Program-made: the position numbers and the translations under genes
Source of the DNA: Flavobacterium sp. ov086
Lineage (GTDB): Bacteria; Bacteroidota; Bacteroidia; Flavobacteriales; Flavobacteriaceae
NCBI RefSeq assembly: GCF_900187965.1
Contig: NZ_FZNL01000031.1
Location: forward strand, 1 to 51,103
Length of the DNA: 51,103 bases
Direction of reading: 5' to 3'
Notes under the pieces: generated by a model
Told to the model about the DNA's origin: nothing
Databases searched by the model: none
What the model saw: the letters and a program-made list of their open reading frames with translations, nothing else
Part shown: positions 8,480-17,381 of the stretch, piece after piece
Layout: every line of letters starts with the position of its first letter
Position numbering within the stretch: the stretch's first letter is position 1

Positions 8480-8511
8480 TTTTTCTTTTTTAATAGTTAT
8501 TCATTCCGAAT

Positions 8512-10017
8512 TTAATTATCTAAATACTCGTTTCCGTTTAAATCCAGCCATCCTTTTTGTCCGTTTGGGAATTCAAAACGGGCAAAATTCTCTTGAAAAT
8601 CTTCTAATATCTTATACTTTGGTTCTTTGTTTATGGGAAAATAACCAACCAAACTATTTTTCTTAATCTTGAAAAGTCCCTTATAATTAATCCCCTCTAC
8701 CGATTCTAAATCTACCGGAAGATTCCTGACATTGTAGTAGGCTAAGTTTTCTGAATTTTTTAAAGGAAGTAAGAAATTTAAATTATAAATATTATACTTG
8801 CCGCTTTTCATTTTGCAATACACATAAAAATCATTTTGCCCCCCCCTTGCACTTTTAAACTTATCATTATTTGAGTTCGAATGAAAATATATCGCTTGTA
8901 TACCAAGATCGTCTTTTAATGCAATTTTTTGATTAGGATCTACATATTGTTCTGCCATAATCGTGTTTTCATCTGAATACACATAAAACCTATCATTTTC
9001 TTTTGTCAAAAATATATTGGTAAGCCAATCAGATTCTAAATTGTCCTGACAAACAAAGCTATAGTGTGCAATTTCATCCTGATTCCCACTAATATCAATA
9101 GTTCTAAGTTCGTTTCCTTTTATTATTTGCGCTGTATAGTTATATCGATGCTCAATTATTGCTTTTACATTCTCAAAGTCAAACTTTTTGAAAGTAGGAT
9201 TATATAGGTCTATAAAACCCTTTTTATAGCAAACTATAAACCTGTTAATTTTTATAGAATCATATTCCTTTTTAAAAACGGGTTGTTTTAAACTGTTTAT
9301 AATTCTAACCTTTTTATTTTTTAAGGTATCAATTTTGTAAAACTCACTATCAAAACCAACTTTATCATAAAACGCATATAATTGCCAGGCATTTACTTTA
9401 ATTTCTTCGGTAATAATCTTTTGATAATCAAAGGACTTTACTTCACTATAATCTTTATCTAGAAACGGAACCCAAATCATCATTTTATTTTTTATGGGAA
9501 TTAAAAAACTATTCTCAAAATTTGAAAACGAACATGTAATTTTTTGATTATTACCTAAATCAAGAATGTAATAAGTAAAGCAAGTATTTAAACCAACAGG
9601 ATAAGCAGTATATTCGAATTTTCTAGCTTTACAAAAAAGAGCAAAATATTCGTTATTAAATTGAAAAAACTCATAATTAATTCCTCCTTTTTCGAGAAGA
9701 AACTTCTTGTTTTTCAAATCTTTAAAATCATAATTCACAATTTGATTTGGAAAAATATTGTTTGGATTTTTTAATAACTCAGAAAATTTTAAAAATGAAA
9801 CTTCGTCTAATTCCTTCCTGAAACCAGTTCCTTTTTTATCTGAATCAATATAAATTTTATAAGAATAATATTTATCCTCTTTCTGGATAACAACGCCAAG
9901 ATTTGGGTTTATAAAAACAGCTTTTCCTTCAGTAAGTTTAAATACTTTTTGTCCAAAACAAAATTGAACCAATAGAACAAAGACGAAAAATGTTTTTCCT
10001 GAGTATTTTATATTCAT
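8512..10017 (-). CDS. Secreted protein with a C-terminal WG-like repeat
   Basis: 501 residues from ATG at 10017; the codon before it (10018-10020) is TTG and is less likely. Residues 1-22 are a signal peptide ending QFCFGQK. The protein is beta-rich throughout, and its end, KYKILEDFQENFARFEFPNG followed by QKGWLDLNGNEYLDN, matches the form of a WG repeat (..G.WGyIdk.G). Earlier segments such as KKGFIDLYNPTF look like degenerate copies. WG-repeat proteins are common exported proteins in Bacteroidota with no uniform function. It is the first gene of a probable two-gene unit with the 712-aa protein. Ligand and partner unknown. Confidence 0.7.
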   Translation of the reverse strand: MNIKYSGKTFFVFVLLVQFCFGQKVFKLTEGKAVFINPNLGVVIQKEDKYYSYKIYIDSDKKGTGFRKELDEVSFLKFSELLKNPNNIFPNQIVNYDFKDLKNKKFLLEKGGINYEFFQFNNEYFALFCKARKFEYTAYPVGLNTCFTYYILDLGNNQKITCSFSNFENSFLIPIKNKMMIWVPFLDKDYSEVKSFDYQKIITEEIKVNAWQLYAFYDKVGFDSEFYKIDTLKNKKVRIINSLKQPVFKKEYDSIKINRFIVCYKKGFIDLYNPTFKKFDFENVKAIIEHRYNYTAQIIKGNELRTIDISGNQDEIAHYSFVCQDNLESDWLTNIFLTKENDRFYVYSDENTIMAEQYVDPNQKIALKDDLGIQAIYFHSNSNNDKFKSARGGQNDFYVYCKMKSGKYNIYNLNFLLPLKNSENLAYYNVRNLPVDLESVEGINYKGLFKIKKNSLVGYFPINKEPKYKILEDFQENFARFEFPNGQKGWLDLNGNEYLDN

Positions 10018-10186
10018 CAATAATTAAACTTTAAATGGAGAAAGATACATTTTATAACATCTAATAACTATTCTTTTACCGTTAGTTATATGATGCTATT
10101 TTATATAATGATGACTATATAATTCAAAAGGTTGGGAGCGCAACGAAAAATAAATTTTCTAAAAAAAACAAGGAAACAATATACTA

Positions 10187-10675
10187 TCAATCTTGTTTAT
10201 ATCTGGTTTTTACATATTGCTCTAACAATCTATTAAACCTGAGGTCTTCTCCAATAGCATAATTAGTTGGCAATCCAAATTTGATCTTGAAATCTATTTT
10301 AGGATAGGTATAAATTTGATCGCATCCTATAGAAGAAAACATGTTCCAAAACCAAAATCCGTAAATTCTTTTATTATTTAGAACCATTACAACGGGTAAT
10401 CCGCTAAGTTGAATTGTTGTTTTCTTTATTTTTTGTTTTCCGGAATCGTTAAGAGTGATTTGTTGATTATCCCAATTAAAGCTTTCGAAATCACTTTCCT
10501 CTAAAATGGGCTTTTTAGACAATTCCACCAAATTTACATCAAAACACTTTGTGCAATTCTGAAAGGAACTTTCAAAACTTCCTTTCACACCATATATTTT
10601 AAGACCTGATTGATTTGGACCAATCGAGTATCCAAACGTAATAAATGAAAAAAAGATTATTATTAAATATTTCAT
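10187..10675 (-). CDS. Small exported protein with a CxxC motif, unknown function
   Basis: 162 residues from ATG at 10673-10675. A longer frame back to 10726 starts with TTG and would put 17 polar residues ahead of the signal sequence, so it is rejected; an AGGA lies upstream of the ATG. Residues 1-17 (MKYLIIIFFSFITFGYS) are a signal peptide. A CxxC (NCTKCF, Cys41/Cys44) plus a lone Cys later (SSIGCDQ) suggest a disulfide or metal site. The central part SGLPVVMVLNNKRIYGFWFW is unusually aromatic. No family recognised. Same strand as the neighbouring exported genes but 165 bp away from the next one. Confidence 0.65.
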   Translation of the reverse strand: MKYLIIIFFSFITFGYSIGPNQSGLKIYGVKGSFESSFQNCTKCFDVNLVELSKKPILEESDFESFNWDNQQITLNDSGKQKIKKTTIQLSGLPVVMVLNNKRIYGFWFWNMFSSIGCDQIYTYPKIDFKIKFGLPTNYAIGEDLRFNRLLEQYVKTRYKQD

Positions 10676-10744
10676 GTTCTTAAATTCCTGTTTTTCTAAT
10701 TGATCTAAGATGTTCCCTGTAAACAATTAAAAACTCTGTGATCC

Positions 10745-11164
10745 TTATTTCAATTCCATTCCATATCGAATCGCAGCTTCAAGTATGTCTATATTAATAT
10801 CTTTTAGTGTTTTAAATTTGATGCAATATCCTGTAACGCTTGCCTTGCCAATATTTTTTCCAAATGTTTGAGTTAAAAATGTCTTGTCCTCAATACCGAG
10901 AATGTAAACGGAGATTCCAGTTGTATTTGCGCTCACACCAATACGAAAAAATTCTTTGATTTTTCCATCAGCGTATTTTAAAACCTGAAATCCATAACCA
11001 ATAGTAGGGTTACTAACAGTTTTATTTTGGCCGTTTTTACCATCATCATACCATAATTTACATTCCGGACCCACGCGAAGTACAAGTTCGTGTAATTCTT
11101 GCATCTCATTGCGTTTTGGCTCAGGCTGACTGGCAATATATTCTTTAATTTGATCTTGTACCAT
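10745..11164 (-). CDS. DUF1801 domain protein
   Basis: 139 residues starting MVQDQIKEYIASQPEPKRNE. The opening helix IkeYIaSqPEPkRnemqeLh, the CKLWYDDG segment and the strand order up to AAIRYGMEL match DUF1801 proteins (YdhG-like fold), which are small cytoplasmic proteins of unknown biochemical role. Length is normal for the family. ATG at 11162-11164; the next gene upstream is 44 bp away. No regulatory site seen. Family call is by motif memory. Confidence 0.8.
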   Translation of the reverse strand: MVQDQIKEYIASQPEPKRNEMQELHELVLRVGPECKLWYDDGKNGQNKTVSNPTIGYGFQVLKYADGKIKEFFRIGVSANTTGISVYILGIEDKTFLTQTFGKNIGKASVTGYCIKFKTLKDINIDILEAAIRYGMELK

Positions 11165-11208
11165 TATTATTTAACTAATAAAACAATAATATTCGGAAAT
11201 ATAAATAT

Positions 11209-11460
11209 TTACTTCAGATTGCGTTCCTTCAGAAGATTTTCCAATTCTACTTTATTGTATTTGGAGTTGTTACTCAATTTGTAAGCAAAAAACAAAGGAA
11301 TTAAAGTCAAAAATCCTAAAGTATTTTTCACAACACTATAAAACACAACCCCTAGTAAAAATCCAATTAATAAAGCATTAATCATAGAAGTTGATTTCAT
11401 TTTTTTTGCTTCTTGCAACAACTCTTGATCCGTTAATTGTGATAATTCTTTTTTTTCCAT
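11209..11460 (-). CDS. Small two-helix membrane protein
   Basis: 83 residues. A charged N-terminal stretch (MEKKELSQLTDQELLQEAKK) is followed by two hydrophobic spans, about 27-44 (INALLIGFLLGVVFYSVV) and 48-60 (LGFLTLIPLFFAY), and a basic C-terminal helix (NLLKERNLK). The N-terminal LtdqELlqeaKk segment is familiar from small conserved inner-membrane proteins of Flavobacteriia, but these have no known role. Both ends are expected on the cytoplasmic side. Confidence 0.7.
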   Translation of the reverse strand: MEKKELSQLTDQELLQEAKKMKSTSMINALLIGFLLGVVFYSVVKNTLGFLTLIPLFFAYKLSNNSKYNKVELENLLKERNLK

Positions 11461-11549
11461 CTCGTTATGTTGATATTTAATTTTATTCTTTTGCTGGTAT
11501 ACAATAAATATCTTTATCGGCTTAATTTAAACTTACAGCCCTTGTTTTC

Positions 11550-12341
11550 TTATTTTGATAGTAATTTTTTTATTTCCGCAGCAATATTATCTAAATTACC
11601 CGGAGCATTTCCGGTCGCAACAAACTTTACAACTCCATCTTTGTCTATTAAAAAATTCTTCGGAATTGAATTCATTCCATACTCATTCCATATTTTTTCA
11701 TTTGGATCAATTCCAAAATTAAAGTCAATTCCGTCCTTTCTTAGTTTCTCTACTTTAGTCAGTACTTTTTCCTGACTTTCTCCTATTGAAATTGCTAAAA
11801 ACACAAAATCATTTTCTTTATTGGGTTCAATAATTTTTGATGGTATATCGTAGAACTCCATTAAGCAAGGCGCACACCAGGTTGCCCAAAAATTGATAAG
11901 AACAACTTTGCCTTTTAAATCAGAAAGTTTTACTTCCTTACCATCTACAAGCTTTAAAGTAAAATCTTTGGCTACATCATTTACTTTTAAAATATATTGT
12001 TCCGGTTTTACAGTGTTTTCACTTACTATGGGTAGAACCTGAGTACTATTTTTTTTGTCTATTTCTTTTTTTTCTTCTTCGGTATAAATCCCTATTGTCA
12101 TTATAAATTCCTTGTCACCAATTTTATCTCCAAACTTATTGGCTAATTCATCTCTTTCTTTTTGCGAGACTCCCTTATTCATTGATTTAATATAACCTGT
12201 AGCCCCGTATTCTTCAAGTTTTTCTCTTGTAGAGATTTCATTATTAATTATAATTGTGTACTGAGGTTTATTGCCAATTTTTACTTGTGCATAAAAGGAC
12301 TCGGCAATTATTAAAACTGCCAAAAGAAATAAGTTTTTCAT
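11550..12341 (-). CDS. TlpA-like exported thioredoxin (thiol-disulfide oxidoreductase)
   Basis: 263 residues with a signal peptide (1-18, ending ESFYAQ). Residues 19-115 form a small N-terminal domain of unknown type that ends in a Lys/Glu-rich linker. Residues 118-263 are a TlpA/ResA-type thioredoxin: AKDFTLKLVDGKEVKLSDLK, the active site WATWCAPC (Cys156, Cys159), and the cis-Pro region SIPKNFLIDKDG. It would reduce or shuffle disulfides outside the cytoplasm, for example in cytochrome c maturation or in peroxide handling. Single gene with a candidate promoter at 12427-12445. The catalytic domain is certain; the client proteins are not known. Confidence 0.9.
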   Translation of the reverse strand: MKNLFLLAVLIIAESFYAQVKIGNKPQYTIIINNEISTREKLEEYGATGYIKSMNKGVSQKERDELANKFGDKIGDKEFIMTIGIYTEEEKKEIDKKNSTQVLPIVSENTVKPEQYILKVNDVAKDFTLKLVDGKEVKLSDLKGKVVLINFWATWCAPCLMEFYDIPSKIIEPNKENDFVFLAISIGESQEKVLTKVEKLRKDGIDFNFGIDPNEKIWNEYGMNSIPKNFLIDKDGVVKFVATGNAPGNLDNIAAEIKKLLSK

Positions 12342-12426
12342 GTTTTTTTGATTGATTAATTGATGATTATTTTGTTTAATAGTTAATATAAGAGAATTCT
12401 AACTGATGAAATTAAAATTACTATTA

Positions 12427-12445
12427 GCGAATATAAGAAATATCT
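12427..12445 (-). promoter_or_regulatory. Candidate promoter -7 region of the TlpA-like gene
   Basis: The minus strand reads AGATATTTCTTATATTCGC, whose TATATTCG is one base off the TAnnTTTG consensus. The identical 19 bases recur at 16990-17008 upstream of the beta-lactamase-type gene, and related versions lie upstream of three other minus-strand genes. No clear -33 box. Confidence 0.45.
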
Positions 12446-12483
12446 TTATTTAAGCACTGTAAAAATCAACTTGTTAGAAAGAC

Positions 12484-13515
12484 TTATTGGCTTTTTATAA
12501 TTTCTTTTATTTCGTTTACTATTAATTTTGATCCTATAGGAGACCAATGTGTATCATCAAAAAAGTACAGATCTTTTTGACTTTTCAACTTTTGAGATAA
12601 TATTTCTTTTGAATCAATGTAAATATAATTTTTACTTAATTTTTCAAAATTCTCAAAGAAGACAGGTTTTGTTAAGTTTTTTTTATCAACTATATAATCA
12701 TAATACATATCATATTTATTTGGTGAGGGCAATACGATCAGTTTTATGTTTTTTTGTTTAAGCTTTCCAGATATAATATTTAAAATATCATTTAGTTTTT
12801 TCGAATTTTCAGGTAAATTATTTTTTTTGATTTTTACGAGATCCTGATAATAAAAAAACAACTTATCCGAATGATTACTAAATAAAGATTTTGTGTTTAA
12901 TTGAACATTGTAAACAAATTTATTTGACAAGTAATTCTTTCGAAGAAAAAAATCAGCAGACGATAACGGAAATTTTAAAGTTGCACTAGAAAAGAATTCA
13001 TATTTATAATCTTCTTGTTTTGGCATGTGATTATAAACCAAAGTATCTATTTGATTACAGTTCATTTGACTATTAAAATCAATATTCTCGGTATTATCTA
13101 TAATATAACGCTCAACGTTTTGCAGTATAACGTAGTCTATTTTGTATTTATAGAAAAAATCCCCGTTAATTAAATTAATTAAGGTTTGAATTTGATTCTC
13201 TGATATAAATCTATCTACATGAAGAACACTAAAATCATCTGCAAGTATATTTTTATATCCTATACCGTATTGTTCTGAAAATGAATCTCCCACAGTAAGA
13301 ACTTTAAAATTTCTATGCGAAGATTTTGATAATAATTCAAATTTTTCAGTCTTATTAAAATCAAAAGCTTTCCTGTAATCTTCAAAAATATTTGGTATAT
13401 ATCCCAGTCGCAATAAATCAGGACTCTCTTTTGTACTATAAAACAAATATGTAATACAATATAATGCCAAAAAAGGGACGATAAACATTAGAGTTTTGAA
13501 AACCAATTTTCTCAT
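12484..13515 (-). CDS. SGNH-type hydrolase, AlgX/AlgJ-like partner of the MBOAT acyltransferase
   Basis: 343 residues. Residues 8-27 are a membrane anchor or uncleaved signal, so the catalytic part faces outward. The SGNH block I serine is in VLTVGDSFSEQ (Asp77-Ser78), and the C-terminal catalytic pair is in FDDTHWSPIGSK (Asp321, His323), the DxxH(W) arrangement of AlgX/AlgJ-like acetyltransferases. It lies 3 bp after the MBOAT gene and is surely translated from the same message. Together such pairs pass acetyl groups across the membrane and place them on a polysaccharide or peptidoglycan. Acceptor polymer not identifiable here: no glycan synthesis genes nearby. Confidence 0.78.
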   Translation of the reverse strand: MRKLVFKTLMFIVPFLALYCITYLFYSTKESPDLLRLGYIPNIFEDYRKAFDFNKTEKFELLSKSSHRNFKVLTVGDSFSEQYGIGYKNILADDFSVLHVDRFISENQIQTLINLINGDFFYKYKIDYVILQNVERYIIDNTENIDFNSQMNCNQIDTLVYNHMPKQEDYKYEFFSSATLKFPLSSADFFLRKNYLSNKFVYNVQLNTKSLFSNHSDKLFFYYQDLVKIKKNNLPENSKKLNDILNIISGKLKQKNIKLIVLPSPNKYDMYYDYIVDKKNLTKPVFFENFEKLSKNYIYIDSKEILSQKLKSQKDLYFFDDTHWSPIGSKLIVNEIKEIIKSQ

Positions 13516-13518
13516 AGT

Positions 13519-14955
13519 TTAGAATTGAAAATAAATAAATTGAGATTCTTTGCCTCCAAACCAAAATATTGCAATAATAATGGCATAATACATTGCATAT
13601 CTAAACCTTCTTTTCCATTTTAAACCCAAAGAAGCGATTGCATATTCTCTTTCTCTCCCAAACCATTCTATAAGTACAAATATTAATAATAAAAGAAACA
13701 AAAACGTTGGTCTTATTGTAGGAACGGAGAATAAGGATCTCGAGAATATTTTAGAAATGTAATCAATTGCATGATCTATGTTTTCGGCTCTGAAAAAAAT
13801 CCAGGCAAAAACCGTCAGAGTAAAAGTAATTCCAATCGAAAATAAATCTTTTAAACTTGGCAGATGTCTTCCTTTGGCAACAATCTCAAGATTATTTCTA
13901 TTCGAATTTAATAGTATTGAAGGCATAATATATAAAGCATTTAGAGCACCCCAAACGATAAATGTCCAATTTGCTCCATGCCACAATCCACTTACAATAA
14001 AAATAATAAAAACGTTTCTTACCTTCATCCATGTGCTTCCTTTACTTCCTCCAAGAGGGATATAAAGGTAATCTCTAAACCAGGAGGAAAGTGATATATG
14101 CCAACGTCTCCAAAATTCGGCTATATCTCTTGAGAAATATGGAAATGCAAAGTTTCTTAACAACTCAATTCCAAACAGACGGGCTGTTCCCAGAGCAATA
14201 TCTGAATAGCCGGAGAAATCACCGTAAATTTGGAAAGTAAAAAATACAGCCCCCAATACAAGATCGCTTCCTGAATATCCTGCCGAACCATTAAAAATCT
14301 GATTAGCATATTCTGCACATTGATCTGCAATTACAATTTTCTTGAATAAACCCCATAAAATTTGCCTTAAACCATCTACTGCTTTTATATAATCAAAAGT
14401 TCTCTTCTCTTTAATTTGAGGCAAAAGATGCGTTGCACGTTCTATTGGTCCCGCAACTAACAATGGAAAAAAACTAACAAAGAGCGAATAATCAATAAAA
14501 TTTTTCTCTGCTTTTATTCTGTCTTTATAAATGTCAATAACATACGATAAACCATGAAATGTATAAAATGAAATACCAACTGGTAAAATAATTTTTAATG
14601 TCCACACATTAAAACTTAAGCCAATTGTATTTAAAACACTAGAAAAAGATTCTATAAAGAAATTATAATATTTAAAAACACCCAGAAAGCCAAGATTAAC
14701 AGATATACTTAACCAGAACCAGAACTTTTTTATTTTTTCATTTTTTGCATCAGACATCTTAATGCCTGTGTAATAATCTAAAAATGTCGAGAAAATTAGA
14801 AGTAATAGAAATCTCCAATCCCAACAAGCATAAAAAAAATAACTTGAAATAAGCAAAAAAATATTCTGAAGTCTTAAATTCTCTTTTGCAACATACCAGT
14901 ACAATATAAAGACAATTGGTAAAAATATTACGAAGCTTAAAGAATTAAAAAGCAT
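13519..14955 (-). CDS. MBOAT O-acyltransferase (AlgI/DltB type)
   Basis: 478 residues with about ten hydrophobic segments. Signature blocks are in family order: ACWDWRFLLLLIFSTFLDYY, HGLSYVIDIYKDR, FFPLLVAGPIERATHLLPQ, YGDFSGYSDIALGTARLFGI, FWRRWHISLSSWFRDYLYIP and SGLWHGANWTFIVWGALN. His326 in SGLWHGA is the invariant catalytic histidine and His286 in WRRWH is also conserved. It moves an acyl (usually acetyl) group from a cytoplasmic donor through the membrane to the SGNH partner encoded next. First gene of a two-gene operon, with an AT-rich upstream region that holds a TATATTAG box at 15085-15100. Confidence 0.92.
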   Translation of the reverse strand: MLFNSLSFVIFLPIVFILYWYVAKENLRLQNIFLLISSYFFYACWDWRFLLLLIFSTFLDYYTGIKMSDAKNEKIKKFWFWLSISVNLGFLGVFKYYNFFIESFSSVLNTIGLSFNVWTLKIILPVGISFYTFHGLSYVIDIYKDRIKAEKNFIDYSLFVSFFPLLVAGPIERATHLLPQIKEKRTFDYIKAVDGLRQILWGLFKKIVIADQCAEYANQIFNGSAGYSGSDLVLGAVFFTFQIYGDFSGYSDIALGTARLFGIELLRNFAFPYFSRDIAEFWRRWHISLSSWFRDYLYIPLGGSKGSTWMKVRNVFIIFIVSGLWHGANWTFIVWGALNALYIMPSILLNSNRNNLEIVAKGRHLPSLKDLFSIGITFTLTVFAWIFFRAENIDHAIDYISKIFSRSLFSVPTIRPTFLFLLLLIFVLIEWFGREREYAIASLGLKWKRRFRYAMYYAIIIAIFWFGGKESQFIYFQF

Positions 14956-15084
14956 ATTTCAGGTCTGTCTTTATTTTATTATTTGTTGGTTTGGTTATAA
15001 TACCGTGTGTCTAAATTAACGATTAAATTAACTCTGAGAGCTCTGGTTTAGCCATCATTAAACATAAACAATATTGATATTTTT

Positions 15085-15100
15085 GGCTAATATAAAAAAC
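15085..15100 (-). promoter_or_regulatory. Candidate promoter -7 region of the MBOAT-SGNH operon
   Basis: The minus strand reads TTTTTTATATTAGCC; TATATTAG is two changes from TAnnTTTG. A TTTG lies about 21 bp upstream. Similar in core to the boxes at 12427 and 16990. Confidence 0.35.
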
Positions 15101-15221
15101 ATTAACCAAGTAATTCAAATACATAAAATAAATAGTAACGACAGAAAATGATTTCACACAAAGTTTCTTAAAAATCCTGCCTGAAATCATTAGTAAACAG
15201 ACTCCTAAGAGTAAAAAAAAA

Positions 15222-15257
15222 CAAGAGCCTCAAAAATCAACTGATTTCGAAGGCTCT
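15222..15257 (-). terminator. Hairpin terminator of the serine hydrolase gene
   Basis: On the minus strand AAGAGCCT pairs with AGGCTCTT, and an inner AAATCA/TGATTT pairing extends the stem to a tiny loop. A run of T (GTTTTTTTTT) follows directly. Confidence 0.85.
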
Positions 15258-15303
15258 TCGTTGTAGGAGAACACCCTATGATAATTTTCCTGATATTAAC
15301 TTC

Positions 15304-16869
15304 TTATTTCTGAACCCTTACTAAATCTAAATCCTGAAAGTCAAAACTAAAATCAATATTTGGCGAGATACCTTTCATTTTAATCGATTGAGCTTTTCCT
15401 GTTTCATCAAGTGAAAACATAGCCAAAGCATCACAGTTCATTGCTTGATATTCCCATTTTATGGCAAAAGTATTGGCATTATAAAAAGCCATTGGTCCGT
15501 TTAATTTAGGAGAACGAAGCGATCTGAACCATAATTGTTTATCCTTTTCAAATACTTCAATTTCTCCAAACCATTTATCAGCATAAATACCTATAAAATC
15601 TTCGTTTTTTACCTTTATATTCTTTGACGCCTTAACTTTTTCCCAAACTTTTGCAGTTACATCATCACCGGTACTTTTATCCTGTTTCATCCATTCGACC
15701 ATTTTATCTGTCCAGCCAAAATCGTCCAACCCCAAATAACTATCTCCAATCGTATTTCCAATTGCCGAGAAAAGCCCGCCGCCGCCACTTTCTGTATTTG
15801 TCAAGATTACAAAACCTAAGTTTTGATCCGGATACATCACAACAAGCGATAACATTCCTGGTAAACCACCTGTATGTGATACTTTTAAGTTTCCTTTTTC
15901 ATCACCTAATTCCCAACCTAAACCATAACCACTAAAATGAGAATTATATCTCGGATTAGGATTAGCTTCTTCAACAGTGTGTATACGCCACATTTCACTG
16001 TAGTTTTTCTCAGAAAACAATGTTGTTTTCAAATCGGCACCATATTTTCCTTTATTCAAACGTACAATCATCCATTTTGCCATATCGGATACATTTGAGA
16101 TTATTCCGCCTGCAGCACCATTTATCTGATCTCCAAAAGGCGCAATTGTTTTTATAGTTCCTGACGCAGATGAATGTGGTACGGCAATATTACTATTGTC
16201 TTTAATCAGACTCTTTCCTGCAAAACTATTATTCATTTGCAAAGGCTCGATAATTCGTTTTTGCACAAATGCCTCATAACTCATACCGCTTGTTCTGGCA
16301 ATTACTTCGCCTGCAACTATATAAAGTAAATTGTCATAATCAAATTTAGTTCTAAAAGCAGAAACAGGTTTAAAATGCTGAAAACTCGTCACCACATCTT
16401 TAATGGTAAAATTTGAACCATCAGGAAAAAACATTAAATCACCAACTCCCAAACCAAGACCACTGCGATGCGTTAATAAATCCTGTATATTAAAATTCTC
16501 CGTAACATAATCATTATACATTTTAAACTCCGGAATATAATCTTTTACTTTATCTGTCCATTTCAATTTTCCTTCATCTTCTAAAATAGAAAGTGCCGCT
16601 GTTGTAAAAGCTTTACTATTTGATGCAATTTGGAAATTTGTATTTTCGTTTACTGCTTTTTTCGTTTCAATAGAAGCAACGCCATAACCCTTTTGGTGAA
16701 TTATTTTTCCATCTTTGACAACGGCAATGGCTGCACCGGCAACTTTGAACTTAGTCAAAGCATCTTGCATTAATAAATCAATTTTTTCTGAAGTCAATTG
16801 TGCGAAGGCAGGAGTAGAGACTAAGCAAATAAAAAGCAATGACGTCAAAAATGATGTTCTTTTTTTCAT
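15304..16869 (-). CDS. Exported serine hydrolase, class C beta-lactamase/PBP-like fold
   Basis: 521 residues with a signal peptide ending TPAFAQ (1-24). The active-site motif SxxK is SNSK at 83-86 (nucleophile Ser83), the second motif YxN is YDN at 178-180, and the third is HTGG in LKVSHTGGLPGML, the HTG variant usual in esterase/peptidase members. Residues from about 405 form a DUF3471-type C-terminal domain (IYADKWFGEIEVFEKDKQLW). Many relatives are D-amino-acid peptidases or esterases instead of true beta-lactamases, so resistance should not be assumed. Single gene with promoter at 16990-17008 and terminator at 15222-15257. Confidence 0.9.
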   Translation of the reverse strand: MKKRTSFLTSLLFICLVSTPAFAQLTSEKIDLLMQDALTKFKVAGAAIAVVKDGKIIHQKGYGVASIETKKAVNENTNFQIASNSKAFTTAALSILEDEGKLKWTDKVKDYIPEFKMYNDYVTENFNIQDLLTHRSGLGLGVGDLMFFPDGSNFTIKDVVTSFQHFKPVSAFRTKFDYDNLLYIVAGEVIARTSGMSYEAFVQKRIIEPLQMNNSFAGKSLIKDNSNIAVPHSSASGTIKTIAPFGDQINGAAGGIISNVSDMAKWMIVRLNKGKYGADLKTTLFSEKNYSEMWRIHTVEEANPNPRYNSHFSGYGLGWELGDEKGNLKVSHTGGLPGMLSLVVMYPDQNLGFVILTNTESGGGGLFSAIGNTIGDSYLGLDDFGWTDKMVEWMKQDKSTGDDVTAKVWEKVKASKNIKVKNEDFIGIYADKWFGEIEVFEKDKQLWFRSLRSPKLNGPMAFYNANTFAIKWEYQAMNCDALAMFSLDETGKAQSIKMKGISPNIDFSFDFQDLDLVRVQK

Positions 16870-16989
16870 AAATGATTGTTTTTTGATTATTCTGAGGTTT
16901 TAGGTTTTACAGATAACTTTCAATAGAAATAAAACACCATTAATTTCTCAAATTATGAGATTTTTTTTCCTAATAAATGTTTCATTTTG

Positions 16990-17008
16990 GCGAATATAAG
17001 AAATATCT
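16990..17008 (-). promoter_or_regulatory. Candidate promoter -7 region of the serine hydrolase gene
   Basis: Minus strand AGATATTTCTTATATTCGC, identical over 19 bases to 12427-12445. The message would start near 16980, giving a leader of roughly 110 bases. Confidence 0.45.
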
Positions 17009-17207
17009 CTTCGGTAAATAATCAATTCAACACAAGATAATTGTATAACTTATTAACATTTATTATGAGGAAAACCTCAAAATAAATCAAGAATAACTCA
17101 TTAAACGTTACAGGAATTGAACTCGTTTTTTTCGACATTTAATAGAGTTCGTTTGATTATGCAAAGATTTTCAAGGAGCAAACCAATTCGTTTTTTCAAG
17201 ACCAGAA

Positions 17208-17268
17208 GTCCCGCTTTCGCCTATATCTTTGTTCGTCCCTCTCAAAGGATACCGACTCTATCGGGGCT
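17208..17268. repeat. Imperfect palindromic intergenic repeat
   Basis: TCCCGCTTTCGCCTATATCT ... CTCAAAGGATACC ... CTATCGGGGCT forms a long imperfect hairpin (ATCTTTG with CAAAGGAT, CCCG with CGGG). I recall elements of this shape in many Flavobacterium intergenic regions. Only one copy is in this window. Confidence 0.5.
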
Positions 17269-17362
17269 AAATTAGAAATATCAAATTTTCAAGCTTTGCG
17301 ATCTTAAAAAGAATAAAAATACATAATCAATTTTGCGGTTAATATTGCAAACGACAACCTCG

Positions 17363-17381
17363 ACAGGTTTTTTTAACCTGT
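17363..17381. terminator. Small hairpin beside the end of the propeller-like gene
   Basis: ACAGGTT and AACCTGT pair around a five-T loop. It lies 30-45 bases past the stop of the 17410 gene on the minus strand; no strong T run follows, so the terminator role is only possible. Confidence 0.35.

Larger units (their letters stand above)
14956..15303. other. Intergenic region: MBOAT promoter and serine hydrolase terminator
   Basis: No gene is supported in these 348 bases. The left part carries the likely MBOAT promoter (TATATTAG on the minus strand at about 15085-15100, with a TTTG about 21 bp upstream of it). The right part holds the terminator described at 15222-15257. Confidence 0.5.

Noticed and set aside
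8436..8666. Plus-strand frame over the junction of two minus-strand genes
   Set aside because: Opposite-strand shadow of the 8512 and 6341 genes; no start context or family.
13778..14065. Plus-strand frame inside the MBOAT gene
   Set aside because: Reverse-strand shadow of a well-supported coding region.
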